DNA from: Labyrinthula sp. Ha
Taxonomy: Eukaryota; Sar; Bigyra; Labyrinthulida; Labyrinthulaceae
Length of the DNA stretch: 64,000 nucleotides
Assembly: GCA_015227615.1 (NCBI GenBank)
Contig: JAALGZ010000009.1
Span: forward strand, 806,001 to 870,000
Reading direction: 5' to 3'
Each line of letters opens with the position of its first letter. The stretch's first letter is position 1. Shown in pieces: positions 12,969 to 24,060 of the stretch. The notes below the pieces were generated by a model. It saw only the letters and a list, made by a program, of their open reading frames with translations, did no database searches and was not told the DNA's origin. The position numbers and the translations under genes are program-made.

Positions 12969-12982
12969 TTTGAGCATCACTG
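12969..12982 (-). repeat. Right terminal inverted repeat of hAT element
   Basis: TTTGAGCATCACTG is the exact reverse complement of the left end at 10797-10810. Confidence 0.92.
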
Positions 12983-12990
12983 GTTACGAG
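12983..12990. repeat. 8-base target-site duplication, right copy (GTTACGAG)
   Basis: Identical to 10789-10796. It marks the outer boundary of the hAT insertion. Confidence 0.93.
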
Positions 12991-13269
12991 GGTATACTGT
13001 CCAAGCATGTTACCGTTTACCATCAACACTATAATTTATGCGGAAATGAACTGGAACTTAGCTCTCGATTCTTTTGATTATTGATCATGTTTACCTGTTC
13101 GACTCACATCTTTTTAGCAAAAGCTCAAACTATGTCCCTAATGTATCAGTCAATCTCGAACCTTAAGGGCGGATTAGAGCTAACAGGGAGTTGTAGTAGT
13201 TTAATAAGACAGAAAGCTCAAAGTTACCAAGAATAAGAGAATATGAAAATTTACTCTTATTCTTCCAAA

Positions 13270-13504
13270 TTGGAGTCGGATTGGATTAAATTTATCAATA
13301 CTGACTTAGCAATGGTCTGAACTCTGATTGTTAATGAAAGAATAGCGTCTTGATTATTATCAAATGATTCAGATTTTATTTTTATGATCAATTGATTATC
13401 AATAATAAATCAAAATGGTTGGGGATTTATCAGAATCAATCAATAAAAAAAATATGGACAAAAGTTTCATTGTTAATTTATTAGTAAATCAAATCCGACC
13501 CCTA
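13270..13504. mobile_element. Non-autonomous foldback/MITE element, copy 1 (235 bases)
   Basis: The right end reads (as its complement) TAGGGGTCGGATTTG and the left end TTGGAGTCGGATTGG, 12 of 15 positions alike. Flanks are CTTCCAAA and GTTCGAAA, an eroded 8-base duplication (6 of 8). The interior carries the family's TTGATTATCAATAATAAATCAA and TTCTGATAA...CCCCAACCATTTTGA blocks, in inverted orientation relative to the copies at 42.6 and 56.9 kb. No coding capacity. The 8-base duplication and TAGGGGT end suggest a hAT-mobilised MITE, but its ends differ from those of the hAT element next door. Confidence 0.72.
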
Positions 13505-14842
13505 GTTCGAAAGAGTAATGCAAGTACCTCTACGTACTTTCATCTCCCAGAAAATATATCTAATTAATTTACCAGAATTTGGAATGCAGTTTTGGAAAAA
13601 TATCATGTGTTACAAAATAAAATTCTTATCTATTTCAATGAAAAAATTCTAGAATTTTTATTATATACCTCAACCATTCTAGTACAATGAGTAAACTGCA
13701 TTTAATGAATCTGGGTTGTTTTTCTTGAAGTTCGCTGCTTCAGCTTAAGAAAATATGAAGTTTAGCCAATCAGAAATTTGCAGTCTAGTGTTTGTTCCGG
13801 GTTGTGGTCTCATTAACAAAATGTACAATATTTTTATAAAATGTATCCTCTTAAAAGCGAAGTAGAACAAGCTGATTTTTTTTTGCGAGGAACGATGTGT
13901 GAATAAATTGACAAATCTCCAAAGGCATCACTTGAATCCACAAAACCTTCATAGAAATTTAAATAATAGGAAGGGAACAAGAGAAAAATCTTGAAAAAGG
14001 GCGAGAGCACTTAAACTTTAGATTAGATAATCTGAAGTTATGGAGAGAGCGCGCGATCGCCAGCAACTCTTAGAAACTGAAAACCTGCAGGAAAGAATGT
14101 TCACTTGGGGCTATGCAACGGTTTGATAATATTTAGAAATTGATATTTGATAATTGGTTTGATTCTGAGTTTTGACCAAACATGAACTTCATTATTAACA
14201 AATATTTCTAAATTTCAACTAATCATCACTATTTAGTCAAAGTAATTCTGGCAATATTGATGATTATCAATAAGAAAAATGTAGACAAAAGATTAATTAG
14301 TTAAATGTGAATAAAACACATTCAATTACGAATTAAGACGAAATATTGTATCTACATAGAGAAATTTTTGAGAAATTACCAAACATCATCTGCTGAAAAA
14401 ATCTAAGTTTCCGCCAGTGGCTGAATCCCGGAGATATATTAGTTTTTTTTATCAAGCTGACTTTTTTTGGATAGTCCTTTTTACAGACATAGAAGCACTT
14501 ATATCAAATCAAAGATCAGAATAAATACTTAATTACAATTACAGCCTGCTTTGGTTTGGAGACATGCTAGGTTAATAAAAAATGTCATGTTGAACTAGGA
14601 AGTTTATTCGAACATTGACTAAAAGACTATTCATCAGAAAAAAAACTTTATGTATGCAAACTTTGGTCAGCTTTAATATTTGAATACTCACTGTGCAAAA
14701 TCATTTGACAGATATTTTTGGTATAGCGACAAAATATGTATTCCTAATATTGTTATAATTCTATAAAGAAACTATAAAGATATTTAAGTCGATAGTGTAT
14801 TACTGCAGTACCACATTTCACGAATCAATATCAAACAAAATT
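13505..14842. other. Intergenic stretch, with a probable degraded MITE remnant
   Basis: AT-rich and without a gene. Around 14118-14340 there are scattered matches to the foldback family (TTTGATAA...TTTGATTCTGA, GATGATTATCAATAAGAAAAATGTAGACAAAAG), but no clean ends or target duplication, so it is not listed as a separate element. The end of the stretch holds the leader of the DOT1-like gene. Confidence 0.45.
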
Positions 14843-15657
14843 ATGCTTCACGAAGAGAAGGAAGATGGTACTATTAAAATCCTGAAAGATTTTTTTATGG
14901 CATTTGTTGCAGAATTCCCATATGATATTTCTAAGAATGGTAGTTTTTCTTCGCAATTTTATGTTTAGTTAGCAAGTCTGAACGAGATAACCGACGTTTG
15001 CTCAGCTCAGATTTGGTATATGGAGAAATTACATTTGATACACTTCTAGAAGCACTTGATGAAGGGCTAAAGCATTTTAAAAATTCAAAGAATATACAAT
15101 TTGCAGATCTTGGTTCAGGAAGTGGGACGAGCTGTTTTCAAATTTTATTCTTAAGTCTAATATACCCGAACATTAAGGCAATTTTAGGAATTGAGCTCCT
15201 CAAAGATTTGTATAAAATTTCTATACATCTAAAAAGTCAACTTAACCTTCTAGTTAAAAAACAGAATATTCTAGAAAGCTTTACAAAAACAGATATTGGA
15301 TATGACAAAGTTATATCAAAATACAAGAACTTTGATGAATATAAGTTTGTTATTAGTCAACTAGAGGAGAAAAAAGAAAATATAACGTTTGCAAATGAAA
15401 GTTTCTTTGATAATAATATCTGGATTAATTACAACTTCATTTATGTAAATTGTACTTGTTTTAGCGTGGAAACTTGGAATAAATTAAGCGCTTTGTTTGA
15501 AAGTTGTGCAGAAGGAACTCTAATCTTAAGCGTAACAAATGAAATAAAATCTACAGATTATCAAATAGTTTGGACTAAACTGTTAAAAATGAGCTGGGGT
15601 AATGCAACACTGTTTCTCCAGAAGAAAAAGAAAATTTACAAAGTAGGAAAGAATTAA
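14843..15657 (+). CDS. DOT1-like SAM-dependent methyltransferase (join 14843..14939, 14969..15657)
   Basis: The predicted 261-residue protein is made from two exons. The ATG at 14843 opens a 97-base exon, and a 29-base intron (GTAG...TTTAG) joins it in frame to the main ORF. In the mature protein, VYGEI lies near residue 48, the SAM-binding motif ADLGSGSG near 78-85, and GIEL follows. A late segment YVNCTCFSVETWNKLSALF followed by EGTLILS mirrors the NNFAF...LK..F...EG..I.S block of DOT1/KMT4 enzymes. That family methylates lysine 79 of histone H3. This is a short stand-alone version without DOT1L-type extensions, so its substrate is not certain. The second Asn of the DOT1 NNF motif is replaced by Cys. 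The stop codon overlaps the stop of the convergent gene downstream. Confidence 0.7.
14940..14968 (+). other. 29-base spliceosomal intron
   Basis: It starts GTAG and ends ATGTTTAG. Removing it joins ATG 14843 to the methyltransferase frame at a phase-1 codon. The other nearby AG acceptors give the wrong frame. Confidence 0.7.
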
Positions 15658-16137
15658 CTTCTTGGAATAAAATAATCATAGATTTTTGTAAAGTATGATT
15701 TTTCTGATATTGGTTGTTGAATTTCTTGTTTTCTGTTAATTTCCTGACTTAAGAAAAATATTTTTTTTCCTTGAATTTCTGTTTTAACTGAGTTTGTTTT
15801 TTCTAAGGCTTCTTCAAGTTGTCTGATTTTCTGCTCAAGAGTTTTCAGCCTGTTCTCATAAAGAACATGTTCGGAAGCCTCTGCGGATTTTTTCTTAAAT
15901 GTAAAAGTCCTTTGTAATTTTCTCGTTTTCTTTTCTTCTTCTTTCCTAAGTTTTTCTTTCCTAGAAATCAAAAACCTGTATAAAGTACTCTTGTCGCTCG
16001 TTTAAGTCTTTCTTTGCATAGTGCAGCCAAAGATAAAATATTCCAGTCGGTATAAATGCAGTAAGAAGATTTGCAGCATGCCAATGCAATCCATATCTTT
16101 GCTTGAAATGCCTTGGTGGCGGTAGTTTAAAAACCAT
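15654..16137 (-). CDS. Small single-pass membrane protein with coiled coil (join complement 15654..15960, 15989..16137)
   Basis: The predicted 151-residue protein comes from two exons. Exon 1 (ATG at 16137) encodes MVFKLPPPRHFKQRYGLHWH and a hydrophobic helix AANLLTAFIPTGIFYLWLHY. A 28-base intron (GTAC...TTCTAG) then joins it in frame to exon 2. Exon 2 encodes a strongly charged, heptad-rich segment (KEKLRKEEEKKTRK; later RLKTLEQKIRQLEEALEKTN), so a coiled coil is likely. No family was recognised. A small organelle-membrane assembly or tether protein is one possibility, inferred only from the short basic N terminus plus one helix. Its stop codon overlaps the stop of the convergent DOT1-like gene. 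The EF-hand gene lies 272 bases upstream on the same strand. Confidence 0.68.
15961..15988 (-). other. 28-base spliceosomal intron
   Basis: On the minus strand it starts GTACTTTATA and ends ATTTCTAG. It joins GA to G in phase 2 and restores a continuous charged helix (NERQE then KEKLRKEE). Without splicing the first exon would end at a stop within a few codons. Confidence 0.75.
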
Positions 16138-16409
16138 TTCGATTTTTCTTTGTTTCTATTTTTGCTGATTCAAGATTGCCACAATGGTGTGTTACCACAA
16201 AATTTCTTCTTAATTAAATAGAAGCTGAAATAGTACTCTTTGAATAGAACGTGTTCAAATAATTATGATGAAGCTAAACTAAAATTAGTAGTGGAATAAA
16301 GAAATATATACCAACCTATCATGAATCTTTATTAATTAAAACGAATGTAATATAATATTCCCTGCACAATTTCGGAAAAGACACCTTTTCCATCCAGCAT
16401 AAATACAAA

Positions 16410-17723
16410 CTACTTCTTCACTCTACGTAGAGTCTTTGGAACAGCAACTTTTTTCTTTTCTTGCAAATCTCTCTGCATCCACCATAATGCACCTCTTGGA
16501 GTTGCATTAGCTCCACCGCCCCCAATACCAAGAACAGTACTTCCACCAAATCTCCTCACAGCCAATCTAACAGCTGCTTCAGCCGTAATTAAAGCCTTAT
16601 TAAGTTCCTCACTTAAAGGAGACACATCTAACATAGTAAGCTGATGCTTAAATGTCAAACCCTTTACGCCTGACTGCTCAGCACCTTTCATCAGTCTAGC
16701 TCTTTCTTCTTCATACTCTTTAATTCTCTCATTTACTTGCTCCAAAGCCAATCTAGCAGCTCTCACAGTTGGATGCTCTTCTCCAGTTACTTGTGCCCTC
16801 TGCATGAACCCTGCTGGATTAGAGTAAACATTATATTGATAAATTAAAAACTCCAGAAACGATACTTGTCCATCAAAATTAACATCCACTTTCTCCTTTA
16901 ATTCATTCTTATGCTTAATCGCAGTCTTTACTTCGTAAACAGCACTTTTCTGATATTGATCAGATCTCCATTGAGGATTTTTATCAACAAATTGAACTAG
17001 TTTCTCATAAAAGTACAAATATGTTGGATAATCAACTGAACTTCCTTCATCATACTTGTAATATAAACTAATCCCTTGTCTGTGCATATCTGCCTCTCTG
17101 AAAATTCTAATTGCCACTGAAAAAATAAACTCAGCTTGGTCACCCACTTCATCCCAGTAAGCGTTCAAATAGGCAATTGCTTGTTCAGTAATACTCTTTT
17201 GGTTCATCTCACTGAAAAACTCAATCACTTCTTGTGAGTACTTGCCGTTAGTAAAAGCCGAATCAATAAGTTTCCCCGCATTGTTAACACTAACTTTCCT
17301 TATATTTCTATCCTTTGGTTGCTGAAAAGATGGCAGCCTTTCCCTAGAAACCTTTTTCTTTGGAGCCTTAGGTGGAGTCTTCACCCTGTTAGAAACAGTG
17401 GGTGATGACGTCTTATGTTCTCTTGATGTATATGGAGAAGGGTTTGACACTTTTGGATCACTTCTTGCCTGTTTCAGTTCTTCTTCCTCGACTTCAGCTG
17501 CTGCTGGAGGGGGGACACTACTTCTTGCAGCTTGAAAGTTGCTCACTCTAATGACATCTGGCTTTGATGACCCTTGAACAAGTTCTGGTACATGTTCCTC
17601 ATACACTTCCGTAGCTTGCTGTGAGAAGTCAGTTTTATTATATTTATCAATATTTCTCACCTCTTCTACATCATCATCCCATTCACTTCCACTATCATCC
17701 TCTAGATACCGGTCTAATTCCAT
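16410..17723 (-). CDS. EF-hand calcium-binding protein, unassigned family
   Basis: A 437-residue intronless ORF starts at an ATG. Residues 1 to about 140 are acidic, then S/P/K-rich and probably disordered. The rest is helical. One canonical EF-hand loop lies at 280-291 (DVNFDGQVSFLE), with D, N, D, G and E in the Ca-binding positions 1, 3, 5, 6 and 12. It is preceded by a long helical module rich in aromatic residues (EFIFSVAIRIFREADMHRQG, YPTYLYFYEKLVQFVDKNPQ) that could be a degenerate EF-hand partner. A charged helix (LEQVNERIKEYEEERARLMK) and a conserved-looking basic C terminus with a GGSTVLGIGGGG loop follow. The inferred role is Ca-dependent scaffolding. The exact function is unknown. 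Confidence 0.8.
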   Translation of the reverse strand: MELDRYLEDDSGSEWDDDVEEVRNIDKYNKTDFSQQATEVYEEHVPELVQGSSKPDVIRVSNFQAARSSVPPPAAAEVEEEELKQARSDPKVSNPSPYTSREHKTSSPTVSNRVKTPPKAPKKKVSRERLPSFQQPKDRNIRKVSVNNAGKLIDSAFTNGKYSQEVIEFFSEMNQKSITEQAIAYLNAYWDEVGDQAEFIFSVAIRIFREADMHRQGISLYYKYDEGSSVDYPTYLYFYEKLVQFVDKNPQWRSDQYQKSAVYEVKTAIKHKNELKEKVDVNFDGQVSFLEFLIYQYNVYSNPAGFMQRAQVTGEEHPTVRAARLALEQVNERIKEYEEERARLMKGAEQSGVKGLTFKHQLTMLDVSPLSEELNKALITAEAAVRLAVRRFGGSTVLGIGGGGANATPRGALWWMQRDLQEKKKVAVPKTLRRVKK

Positions 17724-20700
17724 TCTTTTTCTCTCTTTTCTTTTTAGTTTGTTTTCACTGCACTTTTGATTTGAAACCTAGCCGTTCTAAAGACTGACTG
17801 TATTGGGCAGATGAAGCGGCCGTATTTTTAATCCATTGTTGGGAATCGAAATCGAAAAATGGAAACTATTCGGCTCTGATGAGAAACTTACAGTAATTGT
17901 CCATTAAATATACAACCATTATAAACAAACGCAAGATAAATAAACTGTAAAACGTCTTGTAGAACGGCTGCTTTCCAGTTTCTCCTGCCTAGAATAGCAA
18001 GAAGAAATTTGAAATTTTTGAAGAGGAAACAGGGAAGATAAAAAGATAAAAAAAGTACATTTAGATATACTTAGGAGTAAGACTTTCTGAGTTCATTACA
18101 AACTTCTAGTTCCAAGTTTCAGGAACCAAAATTGTTATAGTAATATTAAATTGTAAGAAATCTCTTTCATGGGGGATAAATTCACAATTGGGTAAATTAG
18201 AATAAGTTATAAGTAGACGTTTGTTTTTAATGAAAGAAGCGGTATTTAGTTAAACCTAGATTTTTGAGGCCTTAAGGGTTAAATATCTCCTATTCGGGTA
18301 CACTTTCGAGGGTTTCTTTCTATAATAGCATGTTTCAAGAGAAAGAAAGAAACGAAGTACAATGACTTCGGTGATTTCACCTAAGAGTTTTACCTTCACA
18401 TACAGAAGATGGTAGTCTTTCGATAAACTACTCCTGAAACATCACTCCAGGTGAAATATTAAGAAATTTGTTGAGCCCAGAGCCCTTAGAGAGACCGTTT
18501 CTCAGTACTCTCAAGGCAAGGGAAGTAGAGGGTTCGAGTAAAAAGACTGTTGTGCACTATTTACATCCGCGTGAAGCCTTGTTTGGTTACACTGGAATGA
18601 GCAAAGGTTAGAACGTATCCTATAAAGTCAGTATAATTGTTTCTGCTTCTCTTGAAGTTTCTTTTCAGAATATCCTATTACTTGGCCAAAATTCTTATGC
18701 AACAAATAATTATTTTCATTGACTAGCTTGAGAGTCAAACCAAACTCTCCAATTATCACCTGAATATTCAGGTCAGAAATTACTCCCCGGTTATCAGATT
18801 CTAGCAATTGCAGTTATATAAACATCCTAGCATTCTAAAACTATAGAAAATTTTATTTGCACACAGTACTTGACCCATTACATCCAGGAGCTCTTCAATA
18901 CAATAATAAAATGAAATGAGACAAATTCGAAACATATCTGATTAAAGTCTTCTTACAAAGTTTAAGTTCTGTCCCAACGTCCTTAAATTAATGTATATAA
19001 TCTATTCCAATGACGTCAACCTCAAAGTATGAGGAAAAATGTTCGGATGAGGATGACATGAATCGCAAAGGCGTAGAGTTAGACAACTATGAAGAAATCT
19101 TCTTCAATTCTATAAAAAAGAACTGACCGGACTTTTCATAAGTAAAAGTGACTGAAAATTTTCTGTCTATATCGATAATCCAGGTTAGTGTTCTGAAGAA
19201 CGGCTTCTACGATTGTATAATTCTCTTATTTTTCGTTAGTTCTTTGATCAAGCATATGGAAGGTTTGACAAGAAAGGTATATGAGAGTCAGGATAACTTT
19301 AAGCTAGATAGTGATAACTCCTTTCATTAGAAATAAACTGATACATTAGTTAATAAGATCAGTCCTATAAATAGAATTACTGCTCAGCGAGGTGCTGATG
19401 CAAATTATGGAGAGAAGACAGAAACCTCTTCAAGATTAAAACAGGGTGGATTCCAGAAACTGTGTCTGGGCAAACGTAACAGTATAATTACTAGAGGCCT
19501 AGCTTGTAAGAACTGGGCATGTAGATTTTGTTGAGCACTAGACCCAAAATCCCAGCAAAGCTTAAGAACCGTGTAGAACACCTTTAACTTTCAAACCTTC
19601 ATCACAATCCAAGTTTTATATTTCACTGAGCTATAGTACTATTTTCCTTAAGCTACTATGGATCCATTGAATCTAGTATAATCTCTGTGGCAGTTTATGA
19701 TATAGCACGACACATCACCTTCACGAAATCCATCTCACAGACCAAAGCTCCCAATACTCTTTCATTCCTTAAACTAGGAGCATTCCCCTTTATAGAAATA
19801 AGTTGAGATATTTTTTGAATTCTGTATGTTGATTCGTACTCTTCTGAAATTAGTGTATCATCCTTTCTCCAAACCTATGCCGCTATACTGCTAATTTTTA
19901 ACAGTTTGATGATCCTCGATCATTCTTTTAGGGACTGTTACTATGAAACATTCATGTCATTTCGTTAGGTATTTATTTTTCCCATCACGGTATTTTAAAC
20001 AAATCCTTATTCACATAATCACAAGGATTTTTCTAAAACAATTAGTTGAAGAATATATGTTACCTAGAATTTGAAATACTGGAAGTCTGGAAGTCAAAAA
20101 AACGTATGGAAACAGAATATTTTCAGGAAGTTTTTGGTTCTGGTTCTTTACTTGGGCTAAAGTGGTATTTTTGGCTTAGTTATAATTATTCATTGGAAAT
20201 CGGCCAGGAATTAATGGTTAACCTATTGTTTTGCACTATCTTCATCACGGAAAGAGGATACATTTAATTTTTTGAATTTTATTGCTTGTATTCTGTGGTT
20301 CCTTTAGTTTTTGTGCCTTCGTTCTTTTGTGCTTGTCTATGTCTTTATTTCGAGGTTTCATAACTTAAATTAAACTTTTCGAATTGTCATGATGAGTCCT
20401 TTGTACTATAAGGATGATACGAATTTTAAATTCTTCAAAAATGAAATTATCCTAATTGAAGCTTTTTCTTGTTGCATCGCCACATGAATAGCTAAAATAT
20501 TTCTCACAATACCTAGCCCAGAAAAGCTGTACCCGCTATCAGGTTTATTCAAGAAATATGCAAAAGAAAAAGTTCGTTGATTTGTCTTCTTGTGATGGTA
20601 CTGGATTTTAGGTAAAAGACTTGACCTAAAAAAATATTCAAAAATGAAATTGGAATATACCAGTAGAAATATGAAAGCAAGAAACACTGTCGTTACATGT

Positions 20701-23700
20701 TACTAAGTTTCCCCTTCCTTGCTGAATTAATTTTTCTTTTCACAACAGAATCATTTGACTTTATCAGATCAGTACATACTGTACTCTACAACCTACTTGT
20801 ATTTTATATTCATAGTGTATGATGAAAAGTAACAAGTTTGGAATCAGTTTCTATGACTTATAGCGGATGAACCAATCGGTCTTCATGTGGCCCTACTCAT
20901 GACCCTTTATTCATATTTTTGAGAAAATGCTCAAAGAACTCGTTTGATACCAAAAGTTTCAAATTAATAAGCAAGGCAGGAACATATTACTGTAGCCCCT
21001 CATGTGATGAATTAGCATTGAGGAAAAACAGTTTTATCCCAGACTTAAGCTCATTTACTTCCACTGCAAATCCATCAATTCGCAACAAATGTCTTCACAT
21101 ATATAGTTTCCAAAAAAAATGATACATAGCCGAATAAACCTCATTTTTTTTGAATATATACTTGTAATGAAACAAAAATTACGAAAAATACCAACAAAGA
21201 GAGAGTTTCAAGCGGAAATAATTTCCATAGCAGGCTAAGGATCACTAGACTGAAGCACATTCCCCGTAAAAAATGAAACTAGAATTTGGTCTTAACACCC
21301 AGTAAACTAAGTGCTAAGAACATGGCACCCTATCAACAGCAGAATATATTAAATGTGAAGAGTTGCAGCATGTCATTCAAAGCGTGGTAATTTTTGTTAC
21401 GTGCTTTAACGAAATCATGAAAGAAAGATTCATAGTATAAGAAAAACTGCCAGCAAAGTGAAAGAAAGTTCGCTGTTACAAAAATTAGCTTTAGGTAAAT
21501 TGTTCAACATTAATAGTAGCAATTATTTCTAAGTGTTTTTTTATAACTACCATTGTGCATATGAAAATAAACGAAACATTTTCGCGAAGTTACTGATTAT
21601 TGATGCGTGCAATACTATTTTCAACTGAAAATATAAAAAATTTGAAAGATAATCTAAGCAATTCTAAGACGTATTTCTTACCTTTAGCTTAAAACGAATT
21701 GTCCTAAAGGAGACCGACCCTATGCTCGATCAGATTCCAAATCCTTATTGCCCCGTTGTATGCCATGTATCTATTCTTGTTCTTTTGCTTCTCCTGAAAT
21801 CAAGCATGTATGAACATACGTTTTCTTAGTATAATTATATGAGCTCTTATAGTATATTTTGTTGCACAAACTTGAAGAATGAAAACCAAATTCCCTATAT
21901 CTTTGCCTCTGCTACTTTCATTGCTTTAAAACGAAAATAAACAAATGTTCCATCTTTAACCCTTCTAGATTTAAGGAAAAGATGCAACCTTGATTGATAT
22001 CATATAAAAAAAGATTTCACGTTTTTTTTTGTTCGTAAAAGCATCAACCTCTTGTTCATCCTTTCCTTCTTTACATATTTTCTATCAATATCTGTGGTTT
22101 CTTACTTTCACTGGATCTCTGGTAAAGTTATTTTTTTATTTGGGTGATTTTGTGTTTATTTATGATTTCAATTCTAGGAACCTTGAGGAGAAAAAACTTT
22201 GAAATCAAATTAAAAACTACAATCCTCAAACTGAATTGGTTGTGGGGAAACGATTTTGCAAAATCATGACTATGAGAAATTTTGTGATCTTTGCAGACAT
22301 GCTTCAAGAAAAACTATATATTATTGGTTCAGTGTAGCCATAGTTCACTACCAGAAGAGATTAAAAAGCGATAAAACCTTTTTGGTGGTTTGTGTAGTTT
22401 TGTTGTAATTTAAGGCAGTGTGTGGGTGGTTGTAGAATATAGTAGGTACTACAAAATTTCCCTTTTTTTGTCCTATTTTTTTTCTGCAGTTTAGCAATGA
22501 GAAAATTATAAAGAAATAAACAATTTCTAGGTTTCTGGAATCTGTTGGGAAGGATTAAAGAATATAAAACTTAAAAAGAATATATTTCAAGCACCAATTT
22601 CAGAAAAAAGAATCATACATAATATCAGTCAACTTCTAAGATCGGACTTTCATGTTAAATTTTTGCCCTGCAACCTGAAAAAAAATCGAAGTTCGAAAGA
22701 CATTTATTAGGGTTTGTGACATAACTTTCAAATTGAAAAGCAAATAGCAACCACTATTTTCTTCATTAAAGCTTTAAGTCTAGGTATTCAACGTATAAAT
22801 ACATTGGTTTTTCTTTGATTTACTAACACTACCTTATTGTTTTTGGGAACAATGCATAGAAAAGATTAATACGGAAAATACCCTAACTAGATATTAGGGT
22901 GAACTTAAGTTATACACTGCTAAAATAACAATTTCCTAAAAGGGGATATTTATAGAATGCAACGTAATGTCATTTGATTAACCTATGAGAATTATTCTCC
23001 AACAAGGTGATGTATTATTTTTTCAGCCATTGCGTTAGGATTATTGGGTTATATGTATATGCTACATAAGTTTTAACCTATGTATTTCATTTAATAAGTA
23101 CATCTTCAATTCTAGACCAGTTTATGAAGGCTACATCGATGGAAATGACTACCGTCCCAATGATATTTTCCATAATTATATTCACTCTAATAATACTCTG
23201 TGAAATGTGTAATGGGTCAAATTTTTCATCTGTTTTTATATCTAATTATTTAAAACTGAATCTAAATAAATTTACAAAAAATTTCCATCTATTTGAAAGA
23301 AGATATCCATCATATATGATATTATCTTCGACATTTAGCTGTACTAAAGTATGATAACTTTTACAACAATTGTGGCATATTGTTGGCAAAATCATAATTC
23401 AATAAACTCATGCAACAGTTGAGAGTTCTTTAACCATACAATTGTAGTGATGATAGTAAGTTATTGTATTTAAATCTTTCCTAAGGTTAATTTTCTAATT
23501 AATTGTATCGCTTAACTTAGAATATTCAATTGAAAATAAAGTACACAAAATTCAATTGAGGTATTCATAAATATTCTTTCTGGGTAGGAATCTCTTCAAA
23601 CTATTTTTTTTTCTGCATACAATTAAACAAAATTTTTTCATAAGGCATTCAAACACCACTATGTCTTAAACTGTCATTCTTTTAAATTCAATACAAACTC

Positions 23701-24060
23701 TGCTTACTCTCGATTTAAGTATAAAAATCAATACTATTTGAATCAAACCAATACAAATAAATTTCTCGAAAACTAAAACAAATTCAAAGAAACGTTTCCA
23801 ACACAAAAATACAGAACTTCCGGACTGAGTAAAATATGGGCTTTATTCATGACCACTCTGTTCCAAAATAAAAAATTTTTTGGTTTACATTTAGTTCCAA
23901 AATTAAAGTTAGCCCGGGTTGACTCAATATAAAGCTGAACCGCTTACCATAAACCAGCGTATTCTTTAACATCTTTAAGTCAAAAAAAATCGTCACCATT
24001 CAAAAAAAACAAGCATTTCAAAGAGGTTTCAAAATCAATTTAAGTATAATGGCTTCTTGA
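17724..24060. other. Gene desert
   Basis: About 6.3 kb, AT-rich. Open frames up to about 93 codons (for example 20406-20687 minus) have no recognisable motif or neighbour support and are probably chance. A short frame near 23110-23203 reads VYEGYIDGNDYRPNDIF and might be a remnant of the broken Cys-rich gene that follows, but this is weak. Confidence 0.45.

Larger units (their letters stand above)
10797..12982 (-). mobile_element. hAT-superfamily DNA transposon, nearly complete
   Basis: A 2,186-base element carries a transposase on the minus strand. Its ends are perfect 14-base inverted repeats CAGTGATGCTCAAA (10797-10810, and its complement at 12969-12982). It is flanked by an exact 8-base target duplication GTTACGAG (10789-10796 and 12983-12990), which fits the hAT preference nTnnnnAn. 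Inside the ends, the heptamer GGGGACG occurs four times: forward at 10858, 10888 and 12927, and inverted at 10918-10924. These look like subterminal transposase-binding repeats. The intact ends and target duplication imply a recent insertion. One in-frame stop in the transposase suggests this copy is no longer autonomous. Confidence 0.93.
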
